This document shows, one piece after another, positions 1 to 12,528 of a stretch of 64,000 nt of DNA (within the stretch, counting starts at the first letter, position 1; the number at the start of each line of letters is the position of its first letter). The notes beneath the pieces were generated by a model. It had not been told where the DNA came from. It did no database searches and was given only the letters and a program-made list of their open reading frames with translations. This stretch comes from Ceratodon purpureus (lineage: Eukaryota; Streptophyta; Bryopsida; Pseudoditrichales; Ditrichaceae), in NCBI GenBank assembly GCA_014871385.1, contig CM026430.1, positions 3,513,040 to 3,577,039 on the forward strand, read 5' to 3'. A program made the translations under genes and the position numbers.

Positions 1-766
1 CAACTACGTCCCCCTTCTTCCTGTTCTGAACAGAAATTGTGGCGTGACTCGGGGTGCCTGCTCCTTCATTGAGACCCTGATCGAGCAGTTGGACAACACG
101 GAACGGCGGAATGTTTAAGATTTACTTTAAGTGGAGTGATTAGCATACAGTCCATAGAACGTCTAAACCAGAGTATACAACCGTGCAGCGAAATAATGCA
201 AACAAAAAAAGGAGAAAGATAGTACATGGATTGAGCTATCATTCTCTTTGGAGGCCGGAGTGCTTGTTGTCCCTTCCCTAGAGGCGTTATTTCTCTGCTG
301 ATTTTGTAATGTACATCAATAACGTATCAATAGAAGGTTAAGATAGACAAATTTATTTTGTAATTATGGGAGGATATACATATGTTAAACACTGGCTTGC
401 AGCGGTAAATATCAAATCGGATAAGCATGGGAAGAATGTACGGCATGAGAGTAAGTAACACATGGATTTATGCTGAGCTAAGGGAATGTGGCGCGAAACA
501 GTTGATAGTGTTTCACGACTGTCCTTCTCTGCTCACCTGTGTCTTTGTTTCGTTCATTGCCGTTGAGCCTGCGAGATCCTCTCCTTCCAAAGAATCCTCG
601 CACGAATCCAGGTCCTCCCAGAAAACACTCTCGTCATCCTCGTCCAACACAGGCTTCACCAACATGCACATTCCACCAAATTTCGATCATGAAAGATTCA
701 AAGCCTGGTCATTTACTACTGTGTGTTATGTGATTGTCCAGTTATAACAAAAAGAATATGACAAGG
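1..766. other. No supported gene
   Basis: Short open frames occur here, but none has a recognisable domain or convincing splice sites. The stretch may be the 3' flank of the minus-strand transposon ORF that ends at 767. Confidence 0.5.
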
Positions 767-2044
767 TCATGTATAGGATATGATGTTCTGACTCACGTCA
801 AACTCCTCCTCTGTATTGCCGTCTTCCGTCACGCCGTTTGCCATTCTTAAGTCTCTTTCCTTTCTCTTCGCCTCTCTCTCCGCTTTTAAAACCCGTGCCT
901 CTTCATCTGCCTCCTTTGTCCGCCAGTACCGTACTAATGTTGGAAAAAAACGTGTAGGACACCATTTGTGCTTCGCCCCTCTTCCGGTATCCAACCAATG
1001 TTTGTGCCAGATATATCTAGCTGTTCTTAGGGAGCTCTCAACGTAGAACAACACATATCCTTCACGAAGAGGGGGGTCGAATACGAACCTTCTGTCTAGG
1101 TCGTCCTTCAGGATTTGAATATCTGAGTCGGGGTGATCCCTAAACTTTATCACCGAAAGATCTAGGAATCTCCGAGATGATGCGCGAATCTGTGTATGCA
1201 CAGCAGCTCTAACATCTACTGGTAGTTCCCCTTCGTCGGTAGCAGCAATCTTCATAGGCCACACCTGTGACGCTATTTTATATGCACGTTGTCTTTCCCT
1301 CTGTACACGCCTTTGAGCTGTCTTCTTTGATTCTCCGGGGTTCACTACAAGAGTCCTGTCGTGCTCGCCATTACATGGAATGGGGAGACGTCCGGTATCT
1401 TCTCCTACGGCCCGAGGGTCGGCAATGGCATGTGGTCCAGCGGACAGAGGGAATGAAAAGGGGGACATTGTCGATGCACCACCCCATCCGGGCCAACCAT
1501 GAGCGCTCTGACTAAAAAAAGAAGGTTGATTGGGGTTTTGGATTGGTGTAGTTGAATTAGGTACCTTCTGGGGCCTTGATGCTGATGCCTGTGTGGTGGC
1601 GGTATAACCATGGCCGCCGCTTGCACTACTGCTTCCTTCACGCCCAAACGAGCCAGATAGGCGACTACTTCCAGGCATGTTATTCTGGTTCTCGGATGAC
1701 AAACCCTGGAGTGGGACGTTCCTCGGCAATGAGTTCGCCACCAAATAGTCAAAGTTTATTAGCCCAGGGTTCATCATCCGAGGATAGTTACCTAGAGGCT
1801 GAGTCGTCTGCGAATTTCCGTGCATGTTTGCATGCAGAAATTGCTGATACATGAATTGAAGCTGCTGGTTTTCCTCCACGGATGTCGCTCCCGTCGGAGG
1901 ATATATCCCTTGGCCTGGCCACTGCGGTAAATATGGTTGCCTCGATGGAAACGGGGTCATCACCGGCACTTGATCCGCTGTGGCACCCTGTATATCATAA
2001 CATGAACTATTTGAAGGTAATACAAGTGTATACAGATTTGACAT
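767..2044 (-). CDS. Ptta/En/Spm-like plant transposon protein (425 aa ORF)
   Basis: The open frame has an ATG at 2044. The N-terminal 230 residues are low-complexity, rich in Pro, Ser, Gln and Gly, as in a disordered region. From about residue 240 a basic stretch (TAQRRVQRERQ) leads into a compact domain with conserved Trp and His/Cys (IWHKHWLDTGRG, KWCPTRFF), ending in a charged EAREAKRKER coiled segment. This pattern resembles the plant Ptta/En/Spm transposase family (Transposase_24) found with tnp2 elements, but the match is by general pattern, not by clear motifs. A splice acceptor near residue 19 is possible, so the N-terminus may come from an upstream exon. It is transcribed away from the tnp2 gene. 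Confidence 0.5.
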   Translation of the reverse strand: MSNLYTLVLPSNSSCYDIQGATADQVPVMTPFPSRQPYLPQWPGQGIYPPTGATSVEENQQLQFMYQQFLHANMHGNSQTTQPLGNYPRMMNPGLINFDYLVANSLPRNVPLQGLSSENQNNMPGSSRLSGSFGREGSSSASGGHGYTATTQASASRPQKVPNSTTPIQNPNQPSFFSQSAHGWPGWGGASTMSPFSFPLSAGPHAIADPRAVGEDTGRLPIPCNGEHDRTLVVNPGESKKTAQRRVQRERQRAYKIASQVWPMKIAATDEGELPVDVRAAVHTQIRASSRRFLDLSVIKFRDHPDSDIQILKDDLDRRFVFDPPLREGYVLFYVESSLRTARYIWHKHWLDTGRGAKHKWCPTRFFPTLVRYWRTKEADEEARVLKAEREAKRKERDLRMANGVTEDGNTEEEFDVSQNIISYT

Positions 2045-2526
2045 GTAGAAAAATTCACAATACCAGGTATATGCTGGAGTTACAAAAGAAATTCATAAAG
2101 TCAATTCTTATAGGAAATATGGTTGTACCTGAAGTGCATTACTGATGTTGTCGAATGTGGGATTACTCATCTTTGACTGTTGCGAACAATATACCTTCCC
2201 CGGCCCGGACATTGCCGAGAGACCACTACAAAAACCGTCCTGCATGAGGTCGGAAAGACGTATGAATCCACGACAAAGGCTTTATCAAATGCAAAAATTC
2301 ATGTGGGCGCACAAATAAGGTAGGGATGAAACCCCGAATGAAGAACTTCATATAAATTGCAATAAAGAAAGCAAATTTATTCGAGTGTGTAAAACTGTAG
2401 ATTCGCTGAATTCAGTTCTACGCGGACTGAGTCTACTGCTACTTCACCTTCCTGTCCAGAAATTAACATAGAGCACTAAACGGGAACGGCCTCTTCGACT
2501 GGTGCGACAACTATCGACCGGCCAAA

Positions 2527-3126
2527 CTACTCTCTCTCCTTGTCGGTATGGTACGAATCTTCTGAATCTGAGCTGTCATCCGAAGAGCTTGATTCGTACA
2601 GTCTTTTGCTTTCACCGTAAGGTATCCTGTGCACACCCTCCAACCACGCTAGTAGACCCTTGTTCCATTCAGGTCTCTCTTCCACGTAAGACTTCCAGCC
2701 CTTGCAAACTCTTCGGAGGTGGCAGCAGATGCCAAAGTTAGTGACCCGGGAACATTCCTCTTCCTGGATGGGAAACCGAGTTTTACGCAAATCCTCTGGA
2801 GTGGGGGTTTCCATCACCTTCGGCCACAAGTTGTTGAGGACCAGGTCGAAAGGCAGGATGTCCATGAATGATTCCTCGACTCTCTCTGCGGGGTCACCCT
2901 CCTTGCGCGGACTGGTTGGTGGCTCAAACCATTCCTGGTGGGGGTAGAAAAGACGATCTTGCAGGTTGTGCTTCAGCATGTATGTTCTCACTCTCCACCG
3001 CTCAAACTCCACAGCGAACCGCATCCGCTCATGTATGGAAACGAATGTCCGCTCATGTTCCGAAATGACCCCTCCCTCTGAGCGAGCCAACTCTGATCCG
3101 ACTCCTTGATCTCTCAAATTCGCCAT
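2527..3126 (-). CDS. Hypothetical protein with F-box-like segment
   Basis: The first in-frame ATG is at 3126. The frame is open further upstream to 3198, where a plausible 3' splice site (ccttag) lies, so an earlier exon may exist. The centre contains DILPFDLVLNNLWPKV followed about 45 residues later by CHLRRVCKGWKSYVEERPEW, the spacing and hydrophobic/Trp pattern of an F-box (LP...L...I, then L..VCK.W). The C-terminus is a Ser/Asp/Glu-rich tail. F-box proteins recruit substrates to SCF ubiquitin ligases; whether this one does is inference. It sits in transposon-rich DNA and could be a passenger gene. Confidence 0.45.
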   Translation of the reverse strand: MANLRDQGVGSELARSEGGVISEHERTFVSIHERMRFAVEFERWRVRTYMLKHNLQDRLFYPHQEWFEPPTSPRKEGDPAERVEESFMDILPFDLVLNNLWPKVMETPTPEDLRKTRFPIQEEECSRVTNFGICCHLRRVCKGWKSYVEERPEWNKGLLAWLEGVHRIPYGESKRLYESSSSDDSSDSEDSYHTDKERE

Positions 3127-4128
3127 CACTACCCGGATACTATCTAACAAATTAAACACAACTTTGGAAGCAAGAGTGGGAAGCGCATGCAATCTCACCT
3201 AAGGATGGAGGTTCTCAGACTCGGTGTACTGACCTGCAAGCAAATTGTGAAGGTGTAATGCGCCCGTTGCTGTTGATAAGGGTCAGGAACAGTTCGATAG
3301 GTTGGGAAATTGTTCCCGTAGCTGAAGACGCCGTCTGGGGGCTCCATCTCCCGAATTCCGAGTCGAAGCCCTAAAATAATCTGCGCAAAGCGCTACCCAA
3401 AACTGGCATTAAAACAAAGTCCTCCACTATCTCCCCGATGTGAGCGCACTCTCATTAATTGGAGGTAGTCGCTAATTCCGGGTGGTTGTGTACGTGCCCT
3501 TGCACCTCTCTCTGGTTGTCTCGGACGTGGGTTCCAGAGAAAAAGTGTGTACTGCCCATACACCACTCGGGACAACCACTTTCGAGAGGGTTCTGGGAAT
3601 GAGATTGACGAAAACTCCGCGTAAGGCCCTCTCGAAGAGACCTACCAAAAATATGTAGACACGCGTCCTAATTCTAACTGGATACGCGTTCGGTGATTAC
3701 TACCTACTGCCAAGGATAACTGCACCTACAGGATCCTCTAAACTATCGATTGCGGCGTAGCGAACTCTAGGTTCAGGATAACATTAGCCCCCTCTGGAAG
3801 TACGTCAAGACGGCGGCCAAATGGTCTATAAGAAATACCTATACGGCACTCACGATATCAGCCTTGCTTTTCGACAGGAAATCCAATCAAACGCGAGGTG
3901 ATAGTTGGAACTTACAAGGTTGGGACCCAGACTATTCCTTGGAGAAGGCCATTCTGCTCTGTGGATGGACACACGGTGATTCCTTTGTCCGTCAGAAGTC
4001 GAACCGCAGCAAGAACTCTCGGTCGACTCCACAAAGCATGTAAGCGTTTCACTTGAATATTTGCTTGATAGTCCTTCCTCCTTTGTTTGACTGGCACATT
4101 CGACTGTTGCGTCTTCGTTGCGGCTTCA
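3127..4128. other. Gene-poor gap with a short inverted repeat
   Basis: No convincing coding exon is visible except a possible 5' exon of the F-box-like ORF. The copies of TTCGAGAGGG at 3581-3590 and its complement at 3627-3636 could form a stem with a 36-nt loop. The function is unknown. Confidence 0.4.
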
Positions 4129-4587
4129 ATGTCATCTATACTGTATCAGCATGAGTATGGGGAGAACAGTACTCGAGACGATCGGTTTGGTGGGCAGCCT
4201 CGTTGGATAGAGCGTGTAATTCGTGTGTACGAACTCGGACCCTTTGGTCCTGTGCATGATTGCTTATATAATTGTGATTGTGATCTCTGTTCCAAATTCC
4301 GGTGGTTAACGAGGCCTGTTTGCACGTGCAAGCTGGGTAATTCATGGAGGAAATTCCACACATTGGATGATGCAATGCGACGTAAGTGGATTACATGTCG
4401 CTGTGAGCCATCCCTCCCACCATGGACAGGGCAGATCTGCCCTTGTCTACTGGAGCTCCCCACGCAGGAAAACGACATTGCGACTTTAGGTCGCATCAAC
4501 CACTCCGTTACTGAAATTGCCCCAGATATGCCGGACATTTTAGAGGCAGAGTGGATTTGCGACTTGGAGAATGTCGACACAAATTGA
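4129..4587 (+). CDS. Cysteine-rich hypothetical protein (152 aa)
   Basis: This ORF starts with ATG at 4129 and has no recognised family. Its middle carries closely spaced Cys pairs (CDCDLC, CTC, CRC, CPC) with Trp and Arg between them, suggesting a zinc-binding or disulfide-rich module. The C-terminus is acidic. It lies about 650 bp upstream of tnp2 on the same strand, so it may be a transposon accessory ORF or a separate small gene. The Cys spacing does not fit a standard RING, ZZ or zinc-knuckle pattern. Confidence 0.4.
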   Translation: MSSILYQHEYGENSTRDDRFGGQPRWIERVIRVYELGPFGPVHDCLYNCDCDLCSKFRWLTRPVCTCKLGNSWRKFHTLDDAMRRKWITCRCEPSLPPWTGQICPCLLELPTQENDIATLGRINHSVTEIAPDMPDILEAEWICDLENVDTN

Positions 4588-5243
4588 CCACGAGGTGTTG
4601 TTCTCTGTACAAGCTTCGAAACCGAGCGTCCGAGTTTGCTTTAGGGTTTTACGAGTATTATTTATTTTTATTAGGTTTAGGGCTGCTCTCTAAAGACTGC
4701 GTCGGGTTGTATTCCTTGTCCTGGCCCTTCAGTTTTCCGGAACAGCCCATAGAATCCAGCATTGAAATAGGTAGTATAGGTGAACTGGCGTAGAGGATAG
4801 TCTTGGCCCTACGTTAGAGCGACGGTTAGGGTGATTATCGACTATGGACGTTCTCTCTATGCTTTCAAAATTTGTGGGTAAATTTCAAAGGCTGAATAGA
4901 ACCCGTCATTCTGAATCATTGCTCATTCTTTTTAGACGTGAATGCATCCCTGAAACAGTGTGCGAGGTTTCATTGTGTATGGATATTCAAGTAAATGATT
5001 GGCTGTTCATCTTCTTCTTAGGGCACCCATCATTGTCTTTAATCGATTCGTCGTCCCATTCTCCCTTTTCGTTGGGTGATGTCGTGTTTATTCGCACTAT
5101 GGTTATCACCTTGCCGAATTCATCTCGTTTTCCATTGATTAGGGTTTGGAAGGCTTAAAGCTCTGTTTAGGGATCAGGTACTGTTACGTTGCACTGAAGT
5201 GTCGGGCATTGCTGTAGTCATTTTTCTGTAGGTTCGTGTCGAG

Positions 5244-8200
5244 ATGGCTGGAATTCGAGGCAGCGCTCCAGACGAGATGCGCATTAGAAGGAGGGATGCC
5301 AAACTACTGCAGCGGGAAATTGCCTTAGCAGGATCAAGAGGATGGAGCAAAATGCCATGCCCCTGTCGGATCCATATGAGGGAGGCTGAGCTCACCATTG
5401 CCTCGTATAAACGATGCGTTCGGACAAATTCCCGGCACCCTTGGTTTTACGGCGCTACTGAGGTGACCTCCCAGGCATGAACTTCAATACCAACTTACCT
5501 TCATAGTTGCATATGTGAATTCCTTTGTACACTTATGTTCTGTCTTTACCGGTAACAATATGAAGCTCAGCCTTTTTTTCCATTGGTTAATGTGGAAGGG
5601 ATTTGATGCGGACGATTCCGATGACGAATGGGAAGGACATATATCATGGTATTACGGTGCACAGGCAAGGGGCATTCCGAATGCTTTGAGAAGAAGAGAC
5701 TTAGACCCCGGTATGGATTTGAATGAAATGGTCGTACAAACGTACGAGCAAGTTGATCGAGTTCGGAATGAGGCAGCAAACGCAGAGCCAGACCCAATAC
5801 ATCCGCAAGTAGTACCAGATCCGTGTAGTCCTCCGTTGGGCCAACGCCCTGAAGCGATCCCCGCTGATGAAGCAGATCCAGAACCCATGGACGGCGAGTT
5901 CGATGGAAACTTGCCAGGAGATGATGCAGTCCAATCAGGTCCATCGCGTATAGGATCGCCGGAGCGTGTCGGCATCTCAACCCCTGTTGCGTCTCCCGTT
6001 TCGTCGCAGCGCGATCCAGACCATGTATCTGAAGACGCGGCAGGTGATGGCATGGGCCATACTGACTCGGGAACCAGCAATGACGACCTCACAGACGACG
6101 ACGAGGCGATGGACTGGGGTGAGTCAGACGACGAACCAGATGCAGCAGTGACAGCATTGGAGGAGGCGGCTGCAACGCCGTTGTTTGCAGGATCAAATCA
6201 CTCCAGCATGGGCACAACCTATGTATTACTGAGTGGAGGAAAATTACATAAGTGCTCCGACGCCTACATGGATGAACTATTCCGTACCCTCAGTACCATG
6301 ATCCTTCCCCAACCGAACTCACTTCCGAAGACCTACCGAGAGGGAGCGGAGTACCTGAGGCGACTTGGGCACACATATAAGTCATACGATGTGTGCCCGA
6401 ACAATCACTGTCTTTTCAGAGGTCCCCTTAAAAATGCTCGGGTATGTCCGACTTGTAGAGCACCGAGGAAGCGTCGTGTTGGAAAGTCACAGGTACCGCA
6501 CAAAGTGACCAGGGTGTTCCCAGTTACACCGCGACTGAAGAGAATGTTTCGCAGCCCAATGCAAGCAGCAGCAATGACTTGGCATGCCACTATAGGATCA
6601 GAGGACGGGATAATGAAGCACGTATCAGATTCTGCCCAGTGGAAGTGGATTTCTAGCCGTTTCGCTGAGGAATTTGGATACGATGATCGGAATGTTCGAA
6701 TGGCCTTGGTGACGGATGGATTCAACCCACATTCGGATAAGAGAGGCACGTACTCCATATGGCCCCTATTGCTCATGAATTATAATATAGCTCCTTGGCT
6801 AACCACCAAGAACTATTTTATAATGCTAGCTTTACTCATCCCAGGGCCAAAGTCAATCACAGCCGAGCATTTCGATGTCTTCATCGAACCATTGATTGAG
6901 GAGTTATTAGATTTGTGGACATACGGTGTATACTGCTTTGATGTTGCTCGTTACAAGGAGTCGTCACACTTTGTGCTTAAAGCAATGGTGATTTGGACAA
7001 TCGGTGACTTCCCTGCCTACGGATTGATGGCAGGATGCACCACTAATGGTTTTGTGGGGTGTCCTGTATGTGGAGAAGGGTTTAGATCTAGAAGATCTAA
7101 GACTCTGCACAAAAATATATTCTGCGGATGTGCTCGCAGATTTCTGTTGGAGATGGATCATCCCATGCGGTTCGACACTGAGCATTTTGGAGAGGTCGAG
7201 AACCGGGTGGCTCCCTTACCAGTGTCTGGTGAGCTGGCCCTAGCTTTGGGAGAGGAGCGACTCAGGTGGCTGAGGGATGAGGGTAGACCATCTCAGAATG
7301 ACCCGGTCCGTAGAAACGGCATCAAACGAGTGTCATCGCTCTACCGTCTACCATACTGGAAGGTATGGACCCAGTTTACAATGTCTCTGTTCTCTCTCTT
7401 TAATACGTCTTCTTCCATCTGTAATCTCAGGCAGAATAGAATCGCTTTGCTCCGATGTCAGTCCGAAGCACATTGATATGGTATCCTCAGATAATCAACG
7501 AGTAGATTATAGCTTTCCGTTTCTTACCTGCGTAGTTGGGTTTTTTCAAGGAAGTTACTCGATTTACAGATGTGCTGCTAACAACGAGGGACATATCCGG
7601 TATCCGAACCGCGTATGCCACTACTTCCCGGAGATGTGCAGTTCGAGTGACACTGTCCAACTCTCTTTAAGTCTTTTAATCTCTAGTCCGGAGAGACAGA
7701 GAATTAAATTAGCGGAATGTGTTGTGCTTCCGACCCATAGTCATCTTGAACCTGACCGATAGGTTACAGCCTCTAATCTCTATGACATATAGATTTTCAT
7801 GCTTAATCGGAGAGTGTACCGGATAATTGTCTAGTTTCCATGTTTTATTATACGGGCGATGCCACTGGTGATGTTTGGTCCTTTACGGCACGTACATGTC
7901 AATCAATTTCCTGTAATTTCATCTCTGTTGCAAAACTTGCACTCCCCAACTCTCAATTGATATTTTGTGTCTGGTTAAGTCTTGAATGTTCAAATTTGCC
8001 ATTTTCAAGGTGTAAGTCGTGAGTATCTGGTAGGCTTGGTTTTGCTGAACATTTTATCCGCATTGTAACAGGAGCTCCCAGTGAGACATACTTTGGACGT
8101 CATGCACGTTGAAAAAAACGTTGCAGCTACAATGGCCGGGTTTCTATTTGGAGAAGAAGACAACATCGCCGTAAGAAAGGACATGGAGGAGTGCGGTGTA

Positions 8201-10272
8201 ATGGAGGAGTTGCATCTCGTGAGGCAGGGGGACAGCGACCATTACCTGATGCCACGTGCACCGTACGTTCTATTACCGGGAGAGAAGAGGCGGGTCTTGG
8301 AAACCATTAAAAATGTAAAAGTCCCGTCTGGCCACAGTGCGAATTTCGACAAGCTGGTCAGTTTGGAGAAGGGTAAACTTCAGTTTCTGAAAAGTCACGA
8401 TTGGCATGTACTCATTGAAGAGATACTGCCTGCAGCTATTCGTGGTTCCTTGGCCGATGGACCGAGGATCGCTGTGATCCGCTTAGGACATTGCTTCAAA
8501 ATGTTTTGCGAGAAGGTAATCAAGGTTAGCGAACTGGAACATTTACAAACGTACGTTGCTGAAACATGGGCTATGCTGGAGTTACATTTCCCTCCGGCAT
8601 TTTGGAACGTGATGGAGCATCTTCCCCTGCACTTGCCTCGTGAACTATACTGGTGTGGCCCTGTACATGCAAGATGGATGTATAGCGTGGAAAGGTATTT
8701 GGGTCACCTAAAAGGACTAGTTAGGAACAAAACTAGACCCGAGGGGTCCATTGCAATGGGCTACATGTATGAGGAGGCTTTGGGGTTCGTCACCGAGCAC
8801 TTCAATTTATATCCCGTTGCAGCCAGGGTTATATGGGACATGGACGAAGACGAGCAAGACAGCGGTGAAGTGATGGAGAATCGTGGTCGCAGTGAGCACT
8901 GGAATGACACATCTCTGGTCGAACTTCACGAACACATAATCCGCAACTCTAACGTTACAGACCCTCTCTACGGGTACGTTCCTTGTCTTCTCCGCAACTA
9001 TCTTGTCAACTCGCTATCCCAGACCCTGCTATGTTTCCAGAGTCCTACCGTCATTAATATCCATTATCAGTACACAAGTCCCATGTGTATGCACGAGATG
9101 GAAGGTAATGGTTAACACTATAACTATGCATCTGCATCCAAATAGACATGTATGGTGTAACTGAGAACCACACAATTGGAAGTCTTACGATGGTCCTGAC
9201 TCTAGAATATCCATACAATTATGAAAAATAAGTTAGTCATTTTCAAGTTCGCAGAGACGGCAATTGAGGCCGATATTCATTAATTTTCGTTGATCATTGC
9301 AGTGAGTATCAGACATTACAGTCCGCCGAAGACCGCAGGAATCGACGAAGATTACCCCCGTTCTGGGAGTGGCTTGAGGAACGAGTGCGTGGCATGAGCA
9401 GAGAAGGCGATAATCCATCTCCGGACTTGATTACTATGTCGCGGCTCCCATCGCCAATTGTGAGACACCATCCGTCCATGTGGTCCTTCGGGTACCACTT
9501 TCGCGCCGAGAGTGACACTGACGGAAGCTACGCATCTTTCGACGCAGGAGTTGCCGCTATTGTAAACCAGACATGTCGCTCCTCGAGGGCAGACCAACAC
9601 CCAGTTGAAGCGGAATTGCTGTACGTCGGGATTATAAACGACATATTAGAAGTTGACTATGGGCACATAAAACCATGCGTACTCAAATGCTCATGGATTA
9701 AACCACACCTTGAAGGTATACGAACCATCCGGAAAGACGAAGATGGCTTCTGGTCGGTGAAGTATAATGCTCGACAACCTCCTCATGTGGAGCCGTACTT
9801 GTTAGCAGCGCACGCTCGGCAGGTACGATACTATGTCGCGGGGATAAGATGACATCATGGAAATGGGCTACTTTTTTTGAGAATATAATCTGAAGGTAGT
9901 AATGATCTGTGGCAGGTGTATTTTGTGAACGACCCAGTCGATCCAGAGTGGAAGGTTGTACGATATAAAGATCCTCGATCCAGGAGAGTGGTTGACTCTT
10001 TATCTGAGCGATCTCTCTCTGCACCAGGACGGCAAAACGCGACTCTGGATTTAAATAGAGCGGGGATGCGTGAAGTGCAGCGAGGACAAGCTCGACCTGA
10101 GCCCGTGTTAGAAGCAGACGTTCAACACGTGAATGCACACGTGGAACACGACGATGAGGCAGCCCACAACGACATCGAGCACCATGAAATGTCGGATGAT
10201 GAGCCGGTACAAACTTCAAATGCCACTCCTGTTCCAGAGGCAGCGCTGTACGATTTCATTGACGACGAGTAG
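5244..10272 (+). CDS. CACTA transposase, tnp2 type (Transpos_assoc, Transposase_21, DUF4218, DUF4216)
   Basis: This gene encodes the cut-and-paste transposase of an En/Spm-type element. Five exons are inferred: 5244-5462, 5599-7362, 8072-8973, 9303-9822 and 9916-10272. All have GT-AG borders and compatible phases, giving about 1253 residues with no internal stop. Exon 1 has the CPCRIH core typical of the N-terminal transposase-associated domain. Exon 2 has a long acidic linker, then zinc-binding Cys pairs (CPNNHC, CPTCRAPRK) and the tnp2 catalytic region (LLLMNYNIAPW, GDFPAYGLMAG, GCPVCGEG). Exon 3 continues with HTLDVMHVEKNV and a DUF4218 region (LPRELYWCGPVHARWMY, ERYLGHLKGLVRNK). Exons 4-5 hold a DUF4216-like domain ending QVYFVNDPVDPEWKVV and an acidic tail. 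Length and order match complete plant tnp2 proteins. Integrity suggests recent activity. Confidence 0.88.
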
Positions 10273-12528
10273 AGATAGTTTTGGTCCAAGTAAGTGTATT
10301 CACTATCCAACCCGGCACTCTCAATGCTTGTTTACATGAGTGGGCAATACATGGGGTAATAGTTTTAACAGTTACTTGGCAAACTTTTATGGAGGATACG
10401 GCAGTGTATGTGTCTACTATTAAGTTCTGTTATACAATTTACTGTTAATTTCAGGAAATGCTACCATGTCACGCAACTAACGTAAATCTGTCGGTCGTTG
10501 TTGTGCATCAGATGTTCAAATCTCTCTCGAGCTCTCCTGGTTGTCTCGGTCGAAACCAAACTATAACTAATACGAAGCCTGATGCACTTATAACTCCAGA
10601 AAATGTAATCTTCACTTGGATCGTGAAAGTTTGAGTTTACACATTTACCCGGATAATTTTGTTTAAAAATGTTGTTTGTTACACCCCTTCGCATTGTAGT
10701 ATAGATGAGTCATCTGCGAACTTGTCAGACTTTAGATAAGGAACAAAAAACTAGTTACCAAAGTGGGTGCTCTCAGAGTAGGCCTGAAGCACTGGTAGAA
10801 TTCATTATGTACATTAAAAAAATTGGTAATCTGTCCATGCAATTTAACGTCCGTTTAAACTACGTTGGATCAAGTTTAAATACCATTCTGTACGTGTTTT
10901 AAACAGAGATTCAGAGATTTGGTATACCACAAATTCCAAGGGAAATGGACGGATTAAGTCAGGCAAACAGTAGATTATTTACCGTGTTCAAGGTGAAGCA
11001 GATTTCTTTGGTTTGCATAATAATCAGCACATAAATAATCAACTTTGTTGTCCAAGGTTTTAACGAAGTTATTGCAGTGTTGTACCACCATCTTCTATGG
11101 ATTTTCCGTTTGTTTGGACATGTTCGAACAGAAGGGTCGATGCAAGCTGCACAGCATGCACAACATAACCCGTGATGACCACAGAGGTAATTTTCGCGCC
11201 CCTAAGAGTATTGTAGTCTATGATTTGTTGGAGACCTTATGACTGACTATTCTGTACAATTTAGAAGGGCCTTAAGTTCGCCTAAGCGGAAGCATAATCC
11301 CTTTTGGCTTTGGTTTCACCGGAATGCAGGCTGGTTCCTCTTCCACTGCGGTTTCGGATGTCATGGAAATCCTCAATTCTGTCTGATCATGGTAGCACAG
11401 CATGCCCTGAAAAGCGTTAGTAACGCCCGTGGCGGATTAAGGAACCCGCGGCTTTGAGTACCTGTTGGAATATGGTGGTGGTCATCCTCAAGCTTTCAAG
11501 TCCAGGAGAGTAATCATTGCCAATAACCCTTCGTCAAATCATATGTTTAGCCTGTCAAGTTTATGAGGACGTTTCCTCAATGATTCACCCAGGGAAGTAA
11601 CTAGGATGTCAAATCCACTTAAAGTAGCCCATCATCATCATCATGCAATGCAGGAAGACATCATTTCCTCCATCTGCTAACCATCGCTTCTAGTTGCCCT
11701 AATCCTCTCTTTCTGTCTCCAGAATGCATCCCTTTCAGAGCGCAGTAAACAGTCCGATCAAGTGTCTCGTCCCCCTACCGAGTATAAGTGGCAGGCCCTG
11801 CTCAATCTTCCTGCTTCTTTTTTTCCTTCACGCTGTTCTGTGTAGATGGAGGTAGCGCAGTTCCTCGCTTGTCCTTCCGAGTTCGAATCAAGATACCTTG
11901 GAGAAGAAGTTGCGCGCAAGGTCTCCGTCCTGGTATGGTAACTGAGCTCGCCGCCCGTATTACACATTGCGTTGTGTGCACATTGCAGAGGAATCGCCGA
12001 TTCCGAGGTAAATTGCTATAACCCACTATCTCTCTGCATTACTTGCACATCTTCTTTGGCATCCTGTTGTAGGGCCTGCATCACGCTAGACTTGGAGAAT
12101 GATAACGCGTCCTCTGAATTCGTCGCTCTGTAGTTGCTGCCCATTTCAATATAACCTGTCCTCCTTTGCTTGGTTTGTACGCAGTCTTCTTTTGTCCGTG
12201 TCATAGTTTGCTGGCCAACGTATCCGGAGGGTGGTCATCAATTGTGTTTAGCTTACCTTCTGCTCACAGACGTTATCGACGCCCACCTGTTCGGAGCGCC
12301 GCATTCTACTTAAACCCAAAACCCTACAACCGGCCTTATACACATACCATCTGTAAGTTTTTCAATATCATTTACCTCGATTGTCTTCAATTCTGCAATT
12401 TCTTATGTCAATCCGAAGTGGATTGTTGCTTGTTCCATAATCTTGATCACAAGGGCTTAGACTAGAGCTTATGAATGTGCGACCAGACTCTTTGTTTTAG
12501 TAAATAACTTTGCCAATTGTGTTTTCAG
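10273..12528. other. Intergenic stretch, possible small upstream exon at 11846-11932
   Basis: No recognised gene. A plausible coding exon starts with ATG at 11846, runs 29 codons (MEVAQFLACPSEFESRYLGE...) and ends at a good GT donor at 11932/11933. It could be a 5' exon of the gene at 12529, but I could not confirm the joining exon(s). The remaining sequence shows only short open frames. Confidence 0.35.

Larger units (their letters stand above)
767..10272. mobile_element. CACTA (En/Spm)-type DNA transposon region, ends not located
   Basis: A tnp2-type transposase gene (5244-10272) lies beside a minus-strand Ptta/En/Spm-like ORF, an F-box-like ORF and a Cys-rich ORF. The span given runs only from the outer transposon-like ORF to the end of tnp2. 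I searched by eye for CACTA/TAGTG terminal inverted repeats with a 3-bp target duplication and found no matching pair. The true borders may be wider, or the ORFs may belong to nested elements. Genes at 12.5-14.6 kb may also be passengers. Confidence 0.5.

Noticed and set aside
2224..2240. CACTACAAAAACC, resembling a CACTA transposon end
   Set aside because: No matching TTTTTGTAGTG end with a 3-bp target duplication was found within the block, and minus-strand transposon ORFs lie on its far side.
3512..10549. Shared 13-mer ctggttgtctcgg at 3512 and 10537 flanking tnp2
   Set aside because: It is in direct orientation, and several 13-bp matches are expected by chance in a window of this size.
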